Origin: Mycobacterium sp. 852002-10029_SCH5224772
GTDB taxonomy: Bacteria > Actinomycetota > Actinomycetes > Mycobacteriales > Mycobacteriaceae
Direction of reading: 5' to 3'
NCBI RefSeq assembly: GCF_001667315.1
Contig: NZ_LZHT01000024.1
Coordinates: 1-64,000 of the forward strand
Length of the DNA: 64,000 nt
Shown here: positions 47,344-56,344 of the stretch, one piece after another
Numbering within the stretch: the first letter of the stretch is position 1
How the letters are laid out: every line of letters starts with the position of its first letter
The notes under the pieces: generated by a model
Seen by the model: the letters and a program-made list of their open reading frames with translations, nothing else
Told to the model about the DNA's origin: nothing
Database searches by the model: none
Translations under genes and position numbers: made by a program

Positions 47344-48399
47344 TTATGTGCCCTCTCCACTTTCGCGTGCGGCGACGAGTTCGCCGATGTACTTTGCGCT
47401 GGCGCCGGGATCCCCGCCGGCCAGGGCCCAGCCGCGGGCACGCACCAGGTACGCCGTGGCGGCCGCCTCCGCCGAAACACCGAGACCGCCCTGCACATGC
47501 ACCGCCATGGTCGCGGCCTTCGCCGCCTCTTCGGCCATGAACACGAACGCCGCGGGTGCCAACTCGGGGCGTTCCTCGGGCTCGTTGTCCAGGAACCAGG
47601 CCGCGCGCCGCGCCAGATTGCGACCACCCTGCACGGTGATGGCGATGTTGGCCAGTGGATGAGAGATGCCCTGCAGCGTCGAAATCGGCACGCCCAGCGT
47701 GTAGCGGGTCTTGGCGAATTCGGCGGCGATCGTCATGGTCTCTTCCACCAGGCCCACCAGCGCCGCGGCCGACAGCACCCGCCACTCGTCCAGCGCGCGT
47801 TGGTATTCCGCTGCCGCATCGGGTCCGCTGGCCAGCACGGTGCGGGTGTCGGCGGTCGCCGGATCCACCCAGGCCATCGGCAGGCGGCCGATGTTGTCCA
47901 CCTTCGTCGGGCGGGTGCCGAAGGTCAGCGCGACGACGTCCCCGTCTGCAGTGCCGTCGCGCACGATGATCTGGTCGGCGATCGACCCGGTCGGCAGCAG
48001 CCGTGCCCCGGAGACGTTGTCGTGCTGGGGATCGAACGCGGTGAGTCGCTTGCCTTGGACCACATCAGGTTCCGACGCGCCGAGCCGGGCCAGCAGCCGG
48101 GCCGCGCAGACCTGGTCGATCCACGGCACCGGCGCCAGTGACCGGCCGATTTCCTCGGCCACCAAGGTCAGATCGACGAGCGTCGCACCGTCGCCGCCCG
48201 CGGACTCCGGCAGCGCCATGGTCGTTGCACCCATGGCGCACAGTCGTTCCCACAGGTTCTTGTCGAAGCCCGTCTCCTCCGCGGCACGCACGGTCTCGAT
48301 CGGGCAATGCGTCTTGAAGAAATCGCGGTACGCGGCCTGCAACGCCTCGTGGTCGGCGGTCAGGCTGTAGTCGAGCCTGCGTAGTTCGTAACGGTCCAT
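47344..48399 (-). CDS. Acyl-CoA dehydrogenase, partner subunit
   Basis: The 351-residue ACAD relative keeps LPESAGGDGATLVDL in the N-domain and C-terminal KTRYTLGVPISTLQGISH and VHVQGGLGVSAEAAATAYLVR; the central SEPEAG-type motif is missing. It is the small-subunit type of mycobacterial FadE pair. ATG at 48399 follows AGGAGG in the end of the amidohydrolase gene; the long open frame upstream overlaps that gene and is not used. It is directly adjacent to its partner at 47343. Confidence 0.9.
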   Translation of the reverse strand: MDRYELRRLDYSLTADHEALQAAYRDFFKTHCPIETVRAAEETGFDKNLWERLCAMGATTMALPESAGGDGATLVDLTLVAEEIGRSLAPVPWIDQVCAARLLARLGASEPDVVQGKRLTAFDPQHDNVSGARLLPTGSIADQIIVRDGTADGDVVALTFGTRPTKVDNIGRLPMAWVDPATADTRTVLASGPDAAAEYQRALDEWRVLSAAALVGLVEETMTIAAEFAKTRYTLGVPISTLQGISHPLANIAITVQGGRNLARRAAWFLDNEPEERPELAPAAFVFMAEEAAKAATMAVHVQGGLGVSAEAAATAYLVRARGWALAGGDPGASAKYIGELVAARESGEGT

Positions 48400-48401
48400 A
48401 C

Positions 48402-49232
48402 TCAGCGTTCCTCCTGGCCACCGAAGAAGAATTCTTGCGCGTTGTTGTAAAGATAGTTTTCGAGGACGTCGGCAGGCAGATCCAGCGCGGCGGCCTCGGG
48501 CACGACACGGTGCATTTTCAGGACCGGCCAGTCGGAAGCGAAGATCACCTTGCCCTGCCCGCGGGTCTGCATGTAGTGCAGCAGGCTCTCCGGCAACCGC
48601 TTCGGCGACCATGCCGACGTCATCAGGCGCAGGTTGGCGTATTTGATCAGCAGCCTGATCGCGATGTCCCACCAGGGATCCGCGCCGTGGATCATGCACA
48701 GTTTCAGTTCCGGGAACCGCACGCACACCCGGTCGAGGTGGATCGGATTCTGCACCTCCCCGGGGATGGGCGGCCCGGGGATGCCGGTGTTGACGCACAG
48801 CGGAAGCTCGAGCTCGGCGCATTTGGTGTAGAGCGGGTAGTAGACGGCGTCGCTGGGCGGGTATTGGCCGTCGCCCCAAAAACTCGGCCCCACAACCGCA
48901 TACGCCACGGGGAGGTCCTTAACGACGGCGGAAAGCTCCCGCAGCGAGGGCATCGGGCGCAGTAGGTTCACGCCGCCCATCGCCAGGGCGAACCGCTCGG
49001 GCTTCTCCTCGACGAATTTGCGCGCGGTCACCGACGGCTTGGCGAGGTTGTCCATCAGGATGGCTTTGCGCACACCCCGGGTGTCCATTTCGTCGAGCAG
49101 CTCGGACAACTGGACGGGCTCGAACATGGACTCCGGCCCCTTGAAGTAATCGTCACGTACTTTGAGCATCCAGGTCGGTTGCTTCTCGGTTTCGCCGAAG
49201 TGCACGTTGACCAGGCAATCGATTGCTTTCAT
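48402..49232 (-). CDS. Amidohydrolase_2 family protein
   Basis: A 276-residue TIM-barrel protein, shorter than the paralogues at 11367 and 50867. It starts MKAIDCLVNVHFGE, where the metal motif is N-x-H instead of the usual H-x-H, includes LKLCMIHGADPWW, and ends with VIFASDWPVLKMHR carrying the conserved Asp. ATG overlaps the stop of the ligase gene (ATGA). Placed between a ligase and an ACAD pair, it may act on a CoA ester; this is inference. Confidence 0.82.
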   Translation of the reverse strand: MKAIDCLVNVHFGETEKQPTWMLKVRDDYFKGPESMFEPVQLSELLDEMDTRGVRKAILMDNLAKPSVTARKFVEEKPERFALAMGGVNLLRPMPSLRELSAVVKDLPVAYAVVGPSFWGDGQYPPSDAVYYPLYTKCAELELPLCVNTGIPGPPIPGEVQNPIHLDRVCVRFPELKLCMIHGADPWWDIAIRLLIKYANLRLMTSAWSPKRLPESLLHYMQTRGQGKVIFASDWPVLKMHRVVPEAAALDLPADVLENYLYNNAQEFFFGGQEER

Positions 49233-50854
49233 GTGGACATCGGCGCCTCTGCTGTTGCTTGACGTTTCGCCCAACGGTAATCGGCCTTCCCATTGCCCAA
49301 GCGTTGGACGTGCTCGACGAACAGGAATTCCTTGGGCGCCTTGAACCGGGCGAGTTGCGTGGTGCAGTGCGTGTGTAATTCATCGGACGCGGCGGCGGCT
49401 TCCGCGCGGAGTTCGACGAGAGCGACGAGTTCTTCGCCCCAACGCTCGCTGGGGCGCCCGACCACCAGTGCGTCGGCGATCGCCGGGTGGGCGCGCAGCA
49501 CCTCTTCGACTTCCTCGACGAAGACCTTCTCGCCGCCGGTGTTGACCACCAGCGAGTCGCGGCCGAAGAGTCGCAACGTGCCGTCAGGCTCCAGGCCGGC
49601 GCGGTCGCCCGATATCACCACTCGCTTGCCGTCGATCTCCGGGAACGTCTTGCGGGTGGCCTCGGGATCGTTGAAGTACCCCAACGGGATTCGCCCTTCC
49701 CGGGCGACCCAGCCCACCTCGGGGTCACCCGGCGAGAGAAAGTGGCTGTAGTCCTCGGAGAGCACCAGTCCGCCCGCCCGCAGGGTGAACGTGTCGGATT
49801 GCGTGTCACGCCGGCTGTGGCCGAATCCCATGTTTCCGGTCTCCGACGAGCCATACCCGTTGATCACCGTGACCTGAGGGATCAATTCCACGAGGGCGCG
49901 TTGGTATTTCGGATTCGTTGCGGCGCCGCCGGTGCCTATCGCGTACAGCGACGACAGGTCGTAGGAGCCGAGCCGCAGTTCTGCCACCAGTGGCGCGGCG
50001 TAGGCGTCGCCGACCATCGTCATCAACCCAACCTTCTCGCGCTGCGCCGTCTCCAAAACCGTTCGCGGGTCCAGCTTTTTGCCGGTGTCGTACATCACCA
50101 CGGGCGTGCCGGCCATGATCGCCGAGAACGCCGTCCACATGCCGGCCGCGTGCATCAGCGGCGATACCGCGAACCACGGTGCCCCGGCCGCCTCACGCAC
50201 CTTGTCGTGGATCTCCTGGGCGCAGGCATGGTCCGCCCCCACCATCGACGACACATAGATGTCGGACTGCCGCCACAACACGCCCTTGGGCCGGCCGGTG
50301 GTGCCGCCGGTGCAGATCATCAGCAGGTCATCCGGCGATGCCGTGACGTGCAGGTCGGTATCCCCCCGCGCCAGCGCATCTTCCAGCGACACCGCGCCGG
50401 GCAGGTCCGGGGCATCGCTGCCGTCGTCGACCGCGATCAACAAATCGACGCCGTCACGAGGGAGAACGTCGGCGAACTTCGCGCCCAGCGCGCGGTGGTA
50501 AATGACCGCCCGAGGCTGTACGTAATCGAGAAGTTCACCGACTTCGCGCGGCGTGTAGTAGTAGTTGATGTTCACCGGGACGGTCCGGGCCTTGAGGCAC
50601 CCGATGACCATGTCGGGGTAGAGATCGTTGTGCATGACCAGCGCAACCCGGTCCTGCCCGCATTCCCAGTTCTGCAGTTCCGCCCGCTCCCGGTGAGCGC
50701 CGAATCCCTTGCTCGCCAGGAAGTTCGCCAACCGACGGGTGCGGTCCGCGGACTCGGCGAAGGTGCTGCGGTGGTCGCCGCACACCGTCATCGTCCGGTC
50801 GCCAATGACGCCCGCGATCTCGTCGAGCACCGCCCCGATGGTCCATTCGCTCAT
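49229..50854 (-). CDS. Acyl-CoA ligase, FadD19-like
   Basis: The 541-residue ligase has CTGGTTGRPKGVLWRQSD, SPLMHAAGMW, GSSETGNMG, FGRDSLVVNTGGEKVFVEE and the C-terminal GNGKADYRWAKRQ catalytic lysine. The set resembles FadD19 and the 32053 paralogue. It lies upstream of the amidohydrolase and the ACAD pair in one operon with overlapping codons, so it likely provides their CoA ester. ATG at 50854 is used. Confidence 0.9.
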   Translation of the reverse strand: MSEWTIGAVLDEIAGVIGDRTMTVCGDHRSTFAESADRTRRLANFLASKGFGAHRERAELQNWECGQDRVALVMHNDLYPDMVIGCLKARTVPVNINYYYTPREVGELLDYVQPRAVIYHRALGAKFADVLPRDGVDLLIAVDDGSDAPDLPGAVSLEDALARGDTDLHVTASPDDLLMICTGGTTGRPKGVLWRQSDIYVSSMVGADHACAQEIHDKVREAAGAPWFAVSPLMHAAGMWTAFSAIMAGTPVVMYDTGKKLDPRTVLETAQREKVGLMTMVGDAYAAPLVAELRLGSYDLSSLYAIGTGGAATNPKYQRALVELIPQVTVINGYGSSETGNMGFGHSRRDTQSDTFTLRAGGLVLSEDYSHFLSPGDPEVGWVAREGRIPLGYFNDPEATRKTFPEIDGKRVVISGDRAGLEPDGTLRLFGRDSLVVNTGGEKVFVEEVEEVLRAHPAIADALVVGRPSERWGEELVALVELRAEAAAASDELHTHCTTQLARFKAPKEFLFVEHVQRLGNGKADYRWAKRQATAEAPMST

Positions 50855-50866
50855 GCGCGTGAGCGG

Positions 50867-52069
50867 CTAAACAGCCGACCCGACCTTTACGCCAAGCAGA
50901 TCCAACGCGTTGTCCCGCATGATCTTTCGGACATCGGAGTCGCTGAAGCCTTTCAGCTCGTCGGTGAACGATAGCGGCGACTCGAGACCTTCGCCGTGCG
51001 GCCAATCAGAACCGAACAGGATCTTGTCGACCCCGATGACGTCGGCCAGCGCCGGCAGATCGTCCTCGTAGTAGGGCGCGATCCACACGTTGTTGCGCAA
51101 TTGCTCCACCGGGTCCTGTGGGAAGAACTTGGGCTGGTTGTTGGCCGCCTTCTTCAGACGTTTGACCAGCCGGTGCACGAAGTATGAGCCGTTTTCGATG
51201 CTGACCGCCTTCAGTTTCGGATGACGGGTGAACACGCCATGCACGATCATCGAGGCCATCGTGTCGTGAATGGCCCGGTCGTCCAGGAGCACCTGATCCA
51301 GCGGATCCTTGGCGCCGAAGCCCTCGAACGTCGACTTGCCGCCCCACAGCGCGGCGATCGCCAGATAGCCGCTGTCGGACAGGTGGAAGCCCACCGGCAC
51401 CCCGGCCTCGGCCAGCCGGGCCCACACCGGGTCGTGGCTGGGGTCACCCAGCGACCGCGGCTTGACCATCCCGGGAACCGGGGCGGGTCGCACCAGCACC
51501 AGCTTGGCGCCGCGCGCCAACACGAACTCGACCTCTTCGACCGCCTGTGCCGGGTCGGCCAGGGAAATGATCGGGGCGGAGACGATGCGGTGATCGGGAC
51601 GGTCGAAGCCCCAGTCCTCGTCGAGCCACAGGTTGAACGCATGTACCGACGCCATCGTCGCCTCGATGTCGTGTTTGAGCGCTTCCTCGACGCCGCACGC
51701 GAAGGTCGGCAGCATGAACACCGTCTCGATGTCCTGGGTGTCCATCACCGTGATGCGCGCATCGCGGTTCTGGTACTCCGGGTGCTCGGCGAGTCGTTCG
51801 ACCTTCATCAGCGACGCCGGGTCGACACCTTCCGGGATCTCGCCGCGGAACAACAGATCCAGGCAGCCGGGCACGATGATCGGGTCGAACGTGACGTTGG
51901 GGATGAAGTGGTTGATGCGCTCACCCATCAAGGCCCAACTGCGTTTGCCGTCGCTGACGATCTGCACACCGCGGCGCTTGAACCGCTTGTCCAGGTGCCG
52001 GGTGAATGAGTCGACCGGTTCGTAGTAATGGTTGTCGACGTCGATTGCTTGGTAGCCCAACGCGTTCAT
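50867..52069 (-). CDS. Amidohydrolase_2 family (ACMSD-like) enzyme
   Basis: A 400-residue TIM-barrel with AIDVDNHYYEP at residues 8-18, VGFHLSDSGY in the middle, and ILFGSDWPHGEGL near the C-terminus: metal-ligand and Asp motifs of ACMSD-like enzymes. It is a clear paralogue of the 11367 product. It is upstream of the ligase at 50854 by 12 bases. It could decarboxylate or hydrolyse a ring-derived acid; the family allows both. Confidence 0.87.
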   Translation of the reverse strand: MNALGYQAIDVDNHYYEPVDSFTRHLDKRFKRRGVQIVSDGKRSWALMGERINHFIPNVTFDPIIVPGCLDLLFRGEIPEGVDPASLMKVERLAEHPEYQNRDARITVMDTQDIETVFMLPTFACGVEEALKHDIEATMASVHAFNLWLDEDWGFDRPDHRIVSAPIISLADPAQAVEEVEFVLARGAKLVLVRPAPVPGMVKPRSLGDPSHDPVWARLAEAGVPVGFHLSDSGYLAIAALWGGKSTFEGFGAKDPLDQVLLDDRAIHDTMASMIVHGVFTRHPKLKAVSIENGSYFVHRLVKRLKKAANNQPKFFPQDPVEQLRNNVWIAPYYEDDLPALADVIGVDKILFGSDWPHGEGLESPLSFTDELKGFSDSDVRKIMRDNALDLLGVKVGSAV

Positions 52070-52084
52070 GATGATCCTTTCGGC

Positions 52085-52909
52085 TCAGGTCGCCAACGGC
52101 GGAAACTTCGGGGGCCGCTTCTCCAGGAAGCTGGTGATGCCTTCGATGACATCGGGCCGCAGCAGCGACTCGTGCATGAGTGTCTCGGCGCGGGTGCTGA
52201 CATCGGCGACATCGCTCAGCGCGTCGCCGTAGGCCTGCTGCTTGATCACCGCCAGTGAAGCCGGTGAACAGTTGCGGGCGATGTCCTCGGCGTACGCCAA
52301 GGCGCGGGACATCAGTTGTTCGGGCGCGACGACGTCCTTGACCAAGCCGAGTTCCGCGGCCTCCTCGGCGAAGAACGTGCGCCCGCTCAGCAGCAGGTCC
52401 ATCGCCGCGCCCCAGCCGGCGAGCCGCGGCAGTATCCAGGAGATCCCGTACTCGGCGATCAAACCTCGCCGGGTGAACGCGGTGGCGAATTTGGCTCCGG
52501 CGGCCGCGAACCGGACATCGCACATCAGGGCGTGGGTCAGGCCGATGCCGACGCAGGCGCCGTTGACTGCGGCGATGATTGGCTTGCGCAGCTCGGTGAG
52601 GAAGTGCGGGTGGCGGTCGCCGACCAACGTGGTGACGTCGGTGTCGCCGTCACCGAGTTTTTCGTCGATGGATCCCGCGCCACCCAGATCCGCGCCCGCG
52701 CAAAATCCCTTGCCGGCACCGGTCAGCACGATCACCCGGACCGCGGGGTCGGCTTCGGCACGGTCGATGCCGGCGTAGAAGCCCCTCGAGATGTCGGGAC
52801 CCCAGGCGTTGAGTCGCTCGGGGCGGTTGAATGTCACGACCGCAACACCGGCTTCAGTGGTCTCATACAACACCGCCTCATCGGTGACCACACGGTGCGC
52901 GGCGCTCAT
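52085..52909 (-). CDS. Enoyl-CoA hydratase/isomerase (crotonase) family
   Basis: A 274-residue crotonase with the oxyanion segment GAGKGFCAGADLGG, PIIAAVNGACVGIG and GLIAEYGISWILPRLAG, the Glu of AEYG being a good candidate for a catalytic residue. ATG at 52909 is used with GGGGA upstream; M at 52918 is possible. It heads the minus-strand operon leading to the ACAD pair. A 19-bp site G lies 46 bases upstream. Hydration of an enoyl-CoA made by the ACADs is expected. Confidence 0.9.
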   Translation of the reverse strand: MSAAHRVVTDEAVLYETTEAGVAVVTFNRPERLNAWGPDISRGFYAGIDRAEADPAVRVIVLTGAGKGFCAGADLGGAGSIDEKLGDGDTDVTTLVGDRHPHFLTELRKPIIAAVNGACVGIGLTHALMCDVRFAAAGAKFATAFTRRGLIAEYGISWILPRLAGWGAAMDLLLSGRTFFAEEAAELGLVKDVVAPEQLMSRALAYAEDIARNCSPASLAVIKQQAYGDALSDVADVSTRAETLMHESLLRPDVIEGITSFLEKRPPKFPPLAT

Positions 52910-52954
52910 TCCTGCCATCCCCTCATAGCTGTCCGACTGGCGAGTTAGTACCCA

Positions 52955-52973
52955 TACTGTATACCTATCGGTA
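52955..52973. promoter_or_regulatory. 19-bp inverted repeat, site G
   Basis: TACTGTAT-ACC-TATCGGTA lies 46 bases upstream of the crotonase operon and 200 bases from the CsbD-like gene. Its right half, read on the minus strand as TACCGATA, resembles site H (TACGATAG). Confidence 0.55.
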
Positions 52974-53172
52974 CCGCATTCCACAACTGCCGCCGAACGC
53001 CCCTGAACCGCGACTAAACTGCGATTTTCGGTGGTCGGCCCGCCAGTGCGATCGCCCCGGGATCGAGGGTTGGCGACGGTTGTGGCGATTGACACGCCGG
53101 CGTCATGTTTGCGTCCACCACGTGATCGGGAACGCGTAGAGGAGCCAATCATCACATGGGGAAGGAGAGGCA

Positions 53173-53412
53173 ATGGTTGACACCAAGAGCGGCCCGGTCG
53201 AACTCGTTCGGGGCATCGTAGAAGACGTCCTCGGGAAGACCAAGCAGGTCATCGGCATCATCATCGGCCACAACGACCTGGTCGAAGAGGGCAAGGCCCA
53301 GCAGGACAAGGCGGACGCGCAGCGCAGCGCCGGGAAAAAGGAAGCGGCCGCCGAGAAGGCCCGCGGCAAGGCCAAGACGTACGAGGAACGTGAGCGGGCC
53401 GAACAGCAGTAA
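53173..53412 (+). CDS. CsbD-like small stress protein (MBP-1-like)
   Basis: A 79-residue, highly charged protein, KSGPVELVRGIVEDVLGKTK at the start, then a lysine/alanine/glutamine-rich helical C-terminus (GKAQQDKADAQRSAGKKEA). It resembles mycobacterial CsbD-domain or microaggregate-binding-protein-type proteins, induced in stress in other bacteria. ATG at 53173 follows GGAGAGGC. A strong hairpin follows the stop. Confidence 0.82.
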   Translation: MVDTKSGPVELVRGIVEDVLGKTKQVIGIIIGHNDLVEEGKAQQDKADAQRSAGKKEAAAEKARGKAKTYEERERAEQQ

Positions 53413-53428
53413 ACGGCCGACTGAGCGA

Positions 53429-53456
53429 GCGGGCCCGGTTCGTTCACCGGGCCCGC
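53429..53456. terminator. Intrinsic-type hairpin between convergent genes
   Basis: GCGGGCCCGG (53429-53438) pairs perfectly with CCGGGCCCGC (53447-53456) around the loop TTCGTTCA. It lies between the CsbD-like gene (plus) and the DHDPS-like gene (minus), so could terminate both. There is no U-tract, as is common in mycobacteria. Confidence 0.8.
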
Positions 53457-53474
53457 TTCGCGTTGTAATCCGTT

Positions 53475-54491
53475 CTACTGCAACACCGTCCGGATCAAGC
53501 CCAGGCGCTGGTAGGCGTGCTCGATCTGAGCCTTCGCCTCGGCGGGCAATTCTGCCTGCGGGGGGCGGGAATGCGGATACGCACCGATCGGCAACCCCAA
53601 CAGTGAAGCGGCGTACTTGAACGCGCCGCCCCAATGGGTGAAGTAATCCGCGCGCCCGGGGTAGCACGTCCACCACGATCCGACGTCGAGGTCGAACTGA
53701 TCCAGCCCGGACTCGCGACCATAGTCCATGGCCTCGACGAGCTTGTCGCTGCGCACCAAATCCCAATACTCGGAAAACAATCGCCGCTCCGGCGTCTCGA
53801 TCAGGTAGCCCGAAGTACCCAGCTGCGCCGGGCACACGATCCCGTCGCGCAGCCACCCGGCTCGGTACACTGTTTTGTCGCATTCCCACACCACCAGGCC
53901 GGGTGCCAGCTCGTGCAGCAGGCGGCTGCTCGCCGGCCGGAAGGCGCCCTCCTTGGTGGCGCACACCGCGGGCACCTCGTCGTAGATCCGTGCACTCTCG
54001 GCCGGGGTCAACACGTAGCCCGACGACGGCGAATTGAACATGCCCAGAGCAATATTCGTGCGCGCGGCGACGTAGTGGAAAAAGCGCAGCACGCCGTCGC
54101 CGCCGTGGGCTTCCATCATCGGCGTCTGGATGTAAGCGATGTCGGCGCCCGCCTCCTGGGCGTGCAGCGTCAGATCCACGCAGTCCTTCGCCGACATGGC
54201 CGCCGTGCAGGCCTGCACCACCACGCCGGGATTAATGCTGCGCGCCTCTTCGACCGCGACCTCCAGCAGGCGCTTCCGCTCCTCGAGAGTCAGCGACCAG
54301 AACTCGGCGATGCCACTGGTGCACCACAGCATCGGATGCCCGAGATCACCGACGCAGTAGCGCACCAGCGTCCGATAGGCGTCCCAGTCGATGTCGTCGC
54401 CGTCGGTGCCGCAAAACGGGGTGTAGAGGGAGTCGCCGATCCCCCGCAATGCGCCGGGCGCCCACGCACGCGCCTCCGCTGCCGTAGCCAC
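53475..54491 (-). CDS. Dihydrodipicolinate-synthase-family aldolase/lyase
   Basis: A 338-residue TIM-barrel with GDLGHPMLWCTSGIAEFWSL early on, VQACTAAMSAKDCV, and ATKEGAFRPASS with the Schiff-base Lys of the DHDPS family. The usual Tyr strand appears as MFNSPSSGYVL. It probably cleaves or forms a C-C bond with pyruvate or an aldehyde. GTG at 54491 is used because AGGAGGA precedes it. It sits just downstream of the SDR at 54535 on the same strand. Confidence 0.87.
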   Translation of the reverse strand: MATAAEARAWAPGALRGIGDSLYTPFCGTDGDDIDWDAYRTLVRYCVGDLGHPMLWCTSGIAEFWSLTLEERKRLLEVAVEEARSINPGVVVQACTAAMSAKDCVDLTLHAQEAGADIAYIQTPMMEAHGGDGVLRFFHYVAARTNIALGMFNSPSSGYVLTPAESARIYDEVPAVCATKEGAFRPASSRLLHELAPGLVVWECDKTVYRAGWLRDGIVCPAQLGTSGYLIETPERRLFSEYWDLVRSDKLVEAMDYGRESGLDQFDLDVGSWWTCYPGRADYFTHWGGAFKYAASLLGLPIGAYPHSRPPQAELPAEAKAQIEHAYQRLGLIRTVLQ

Positions 54492-54534
54492 AGTCGACTC
54501 CTCCTGTCTCCCAATCGTTTTCTTCGACCCATGC

Positions 54535-55332
54535 TCAGGTGAAGTCTGAACCACCGTCGACGTTGATGTTGGCGCCCGTCATATACGAGTTGCGCCGCGA
54601 GACGAGGAAAGCGGCGACCGGGCCGATTTCGTCCGGGAGGCCCGCCCGCGGCATGTGCGCGGGATGACCGAAATGCTTCTCGATCGCCCCCATCAGGGCA
54701 TAGGGATCGTGGCCGTCGACGCCCACCGAATTCGCCCAGCCGACCAGTGATTCCGACGCGATGCTGCCCGGGGATACCACGTTGACCAAGATCTCGTCCT
54801 TGGCCAGTAGCAGGGACAGGTTCTTCGAAACGCTCGTCAGCATCGACTTCGCCGCCGTGTAGGCAGGCAGCATGACACTTTGCCGCTGAGTCGAGTGCGC
54901 CGAGAAGTTCACGACCCGCGCCCATTGCGCCTTGCGCAGCAGCGGGAGCGCCGCGCGCACACAGCGCACCATGCCCAGCACCCCGTCTTCGACCGACTGG
55001 CGCCATTGGTCGTCGGTCAAATCCTCGAAGGTGCCCGCAGCGCCCGGCCCCACTGTGATGACCAAAGCGTTGAGTTCGCCGTCCCAGCGCTGGGACAGCT
55101 CGCCGAACACTTCCTCGACCGCGGCGTCATCCCCGATGTCGGCGACGAGGCCGAGTGCGTCCGGGCTGCCCCGTTGCGTGAGATCGGTCACCGCGGAGTC
55201 CAGCGCATCACGGCTACGGCCGACCACCGCGACGCGGGCACCCTCGTCGGCAAGGCAGCGCGCGGTGGCCAAGCCCATCCCGCGACTACCGCCGACCACC
55301 ACCGTGGTGGCATTCGCCAGCCCTAGATCCAT
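54535..55332 (-). CDS. Short-chain dehydrogenase/reductase
   Basis: A 265-residue SDR with VVVGGSRGMGLATAR, VADIGDDAAVEE, catalytic region FSAHSTQRQSVMLPAYTAAK (Ser, Tyr, Lys), and SYMTGANINVDGG at the end. The usual NNAG is VITVGPGA, a deviation. ATG at 55332 is used. It is divergent from the TetR gene, with the 19-bp site H between. Confidence 0.92.
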   Translation of the reverse strand: MDLGLANATTVVVGGSRGMGLATARCLADEGARVAVVGRSRDALDSAVTDLTQRGSPDALGLVADIGDDAAVEEVFGELSQRWDGELNALVITVGPGAAGTFEDLTDDQWRQSVEDGVLGMVRCVRAALPLLRKAQWARVVNFSAHSTQRQSVMLPAYTAAKSMLTSVSKNLSLLLAKDEILVNVVSPGSIASESLVGWANSVGVDGHDPYALMGAIEKHFGHPAHMPRAGLPDEIGPVAAFLVSRRNSYMTGANINVDGGSDFT

Positions 55333-55393
55333 TGCTTAATCCGTAGCTCTAACCTGGTCATTTTCGCCTGTCCAGCCGATTTACCAAAAAGCC

Positions 55394-55412
55394 TACGATA
55401 GGTATTACAGTA
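55394..55412. promoter_or_regulatory. 19-bp inverted repeat, site H
   Basis: TACGATAG-GTA-TTACAGTA lies between the SDR (55332, minus) and the TetR gene (55540, plus): 62 bases from the SDR start and 128 from the TetR start. Supports autoregulation by this TetR. Confidence 0.6.
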
Positions 55413-55539
55413 GCAGAGGGAAAATGCGACACGTAAGCGTATACGCAGGTCAGAACAGAAGAGCCGGTAAATTCGACTTTACCGGTAGCACGGCTGCCAG
55501 ACCGCATGCACGAAACAGATTTTGATGGAGGTTCCCGTA

Positions 55540-56325
55540 GTGGCAAAACAGGCAACCGCCGATAAGCGCCAGCGACGCGAGCGCGGGTCCATCAATCCCG
55601 ACGACATCATCAGCGGCGCATTCGAACTCGCGGAGCAGGTATCGATCGACAACTTGAGCATGCCGCTGCTCGGCAAACATCTCGGTGTGGGTGTGACGAG
55701 CATCTACTGGTATTTCCGCAAGAAGGACGACCTGCTCAACGCGATGACAGACCGCGCCCTGAGCAAGTACGTGTTCGCGACTCCCTATGTCGAAGCCAGC
55801 GACTGGCGCGAGACCTTGCGCAACCACGCGCGCTTGATGCGCAAGACGTTCATGGGTAACCCAATTCTGTGCGACCTGATTCTGATTCGGGCGGCCCTGT
55901 CTCCGAAAGCGGCGCGGATGGGCGCACAGGAGATGGAAAAGGCGGTTTCCAATCTGGTGCAGGCCGGCCTGTCGCCGGAGGATGCGTTCGACACCTATTC
56001 GGCGGTTTCGGTTCACGTCCGCGGATCAGTGGTGCTGCAACGGCTCTACGAAAAGAACCAATCGTCGGATGTCGGACCGCGCGCCATCGAGGACGCCGTT
56101 GCCATCGACCCGGAAAAGACCCCGCTCCTTGCTCAGGTAACCCGCATCGGACACCGGATCGGGGCCCCCGACGAAACCAATTTCGAGTACGGGCTCACCT
56201 GCATCCTCGATCACGCCAGTCGGTTGATCGACGAGAGCAACGGATCCAAGGGCAAGGCGGGGGCAAGCCGCCCGCGCAAGACATCGACCGCGCGAGGGCG
56301 GTCCAAGGCGCCGGCGAATCGCTAG
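55540..56325 (+). CDS. TetR-family transcriptional regulator
   Basis: The 261-residue TetR protein has a DNA-binding domain INPDDIISGAFELAEQVSI with the HTH through LLGKHLGVGVTSIYWYFRKK, then a helical ligand domain and a basic lysine/arginine tail (SRPRKTSTARGRSKA). The tail is unusual. GTG at 55540 is chosen as GGAGG lies eight bases upstream; ATG at 55525 is an alternative. Site H is in its promoter region, making it a main candidate for regulator of the nine-site regulon. Confidence 0.88.
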   Translation: MAKQATADKRQRRERGSINPDDIISGAFELAEQVSIDNLSMPLLGKHLGVGVTSIYWYFRKKDDLLNAMTDRALSKYVFATPYVEASDWRETLRNHARLMRKTFMGNPILCDLILIRAALSPKAARMGAQEMEKAVSNLVQAGLSPEDAFDTYSAVSVHVRGSVVLQRLYEKNQSSDVGPRAIEDAVAIDPEKTPLLAQVTRIGHRIGAPDETNFEYGLTCILDHASRLIDESNGSKGKAGASRPRKTSTARGRSKAPANR

Positions 56326-56344
56326 CTGCAGCCGAAAACGCTTG

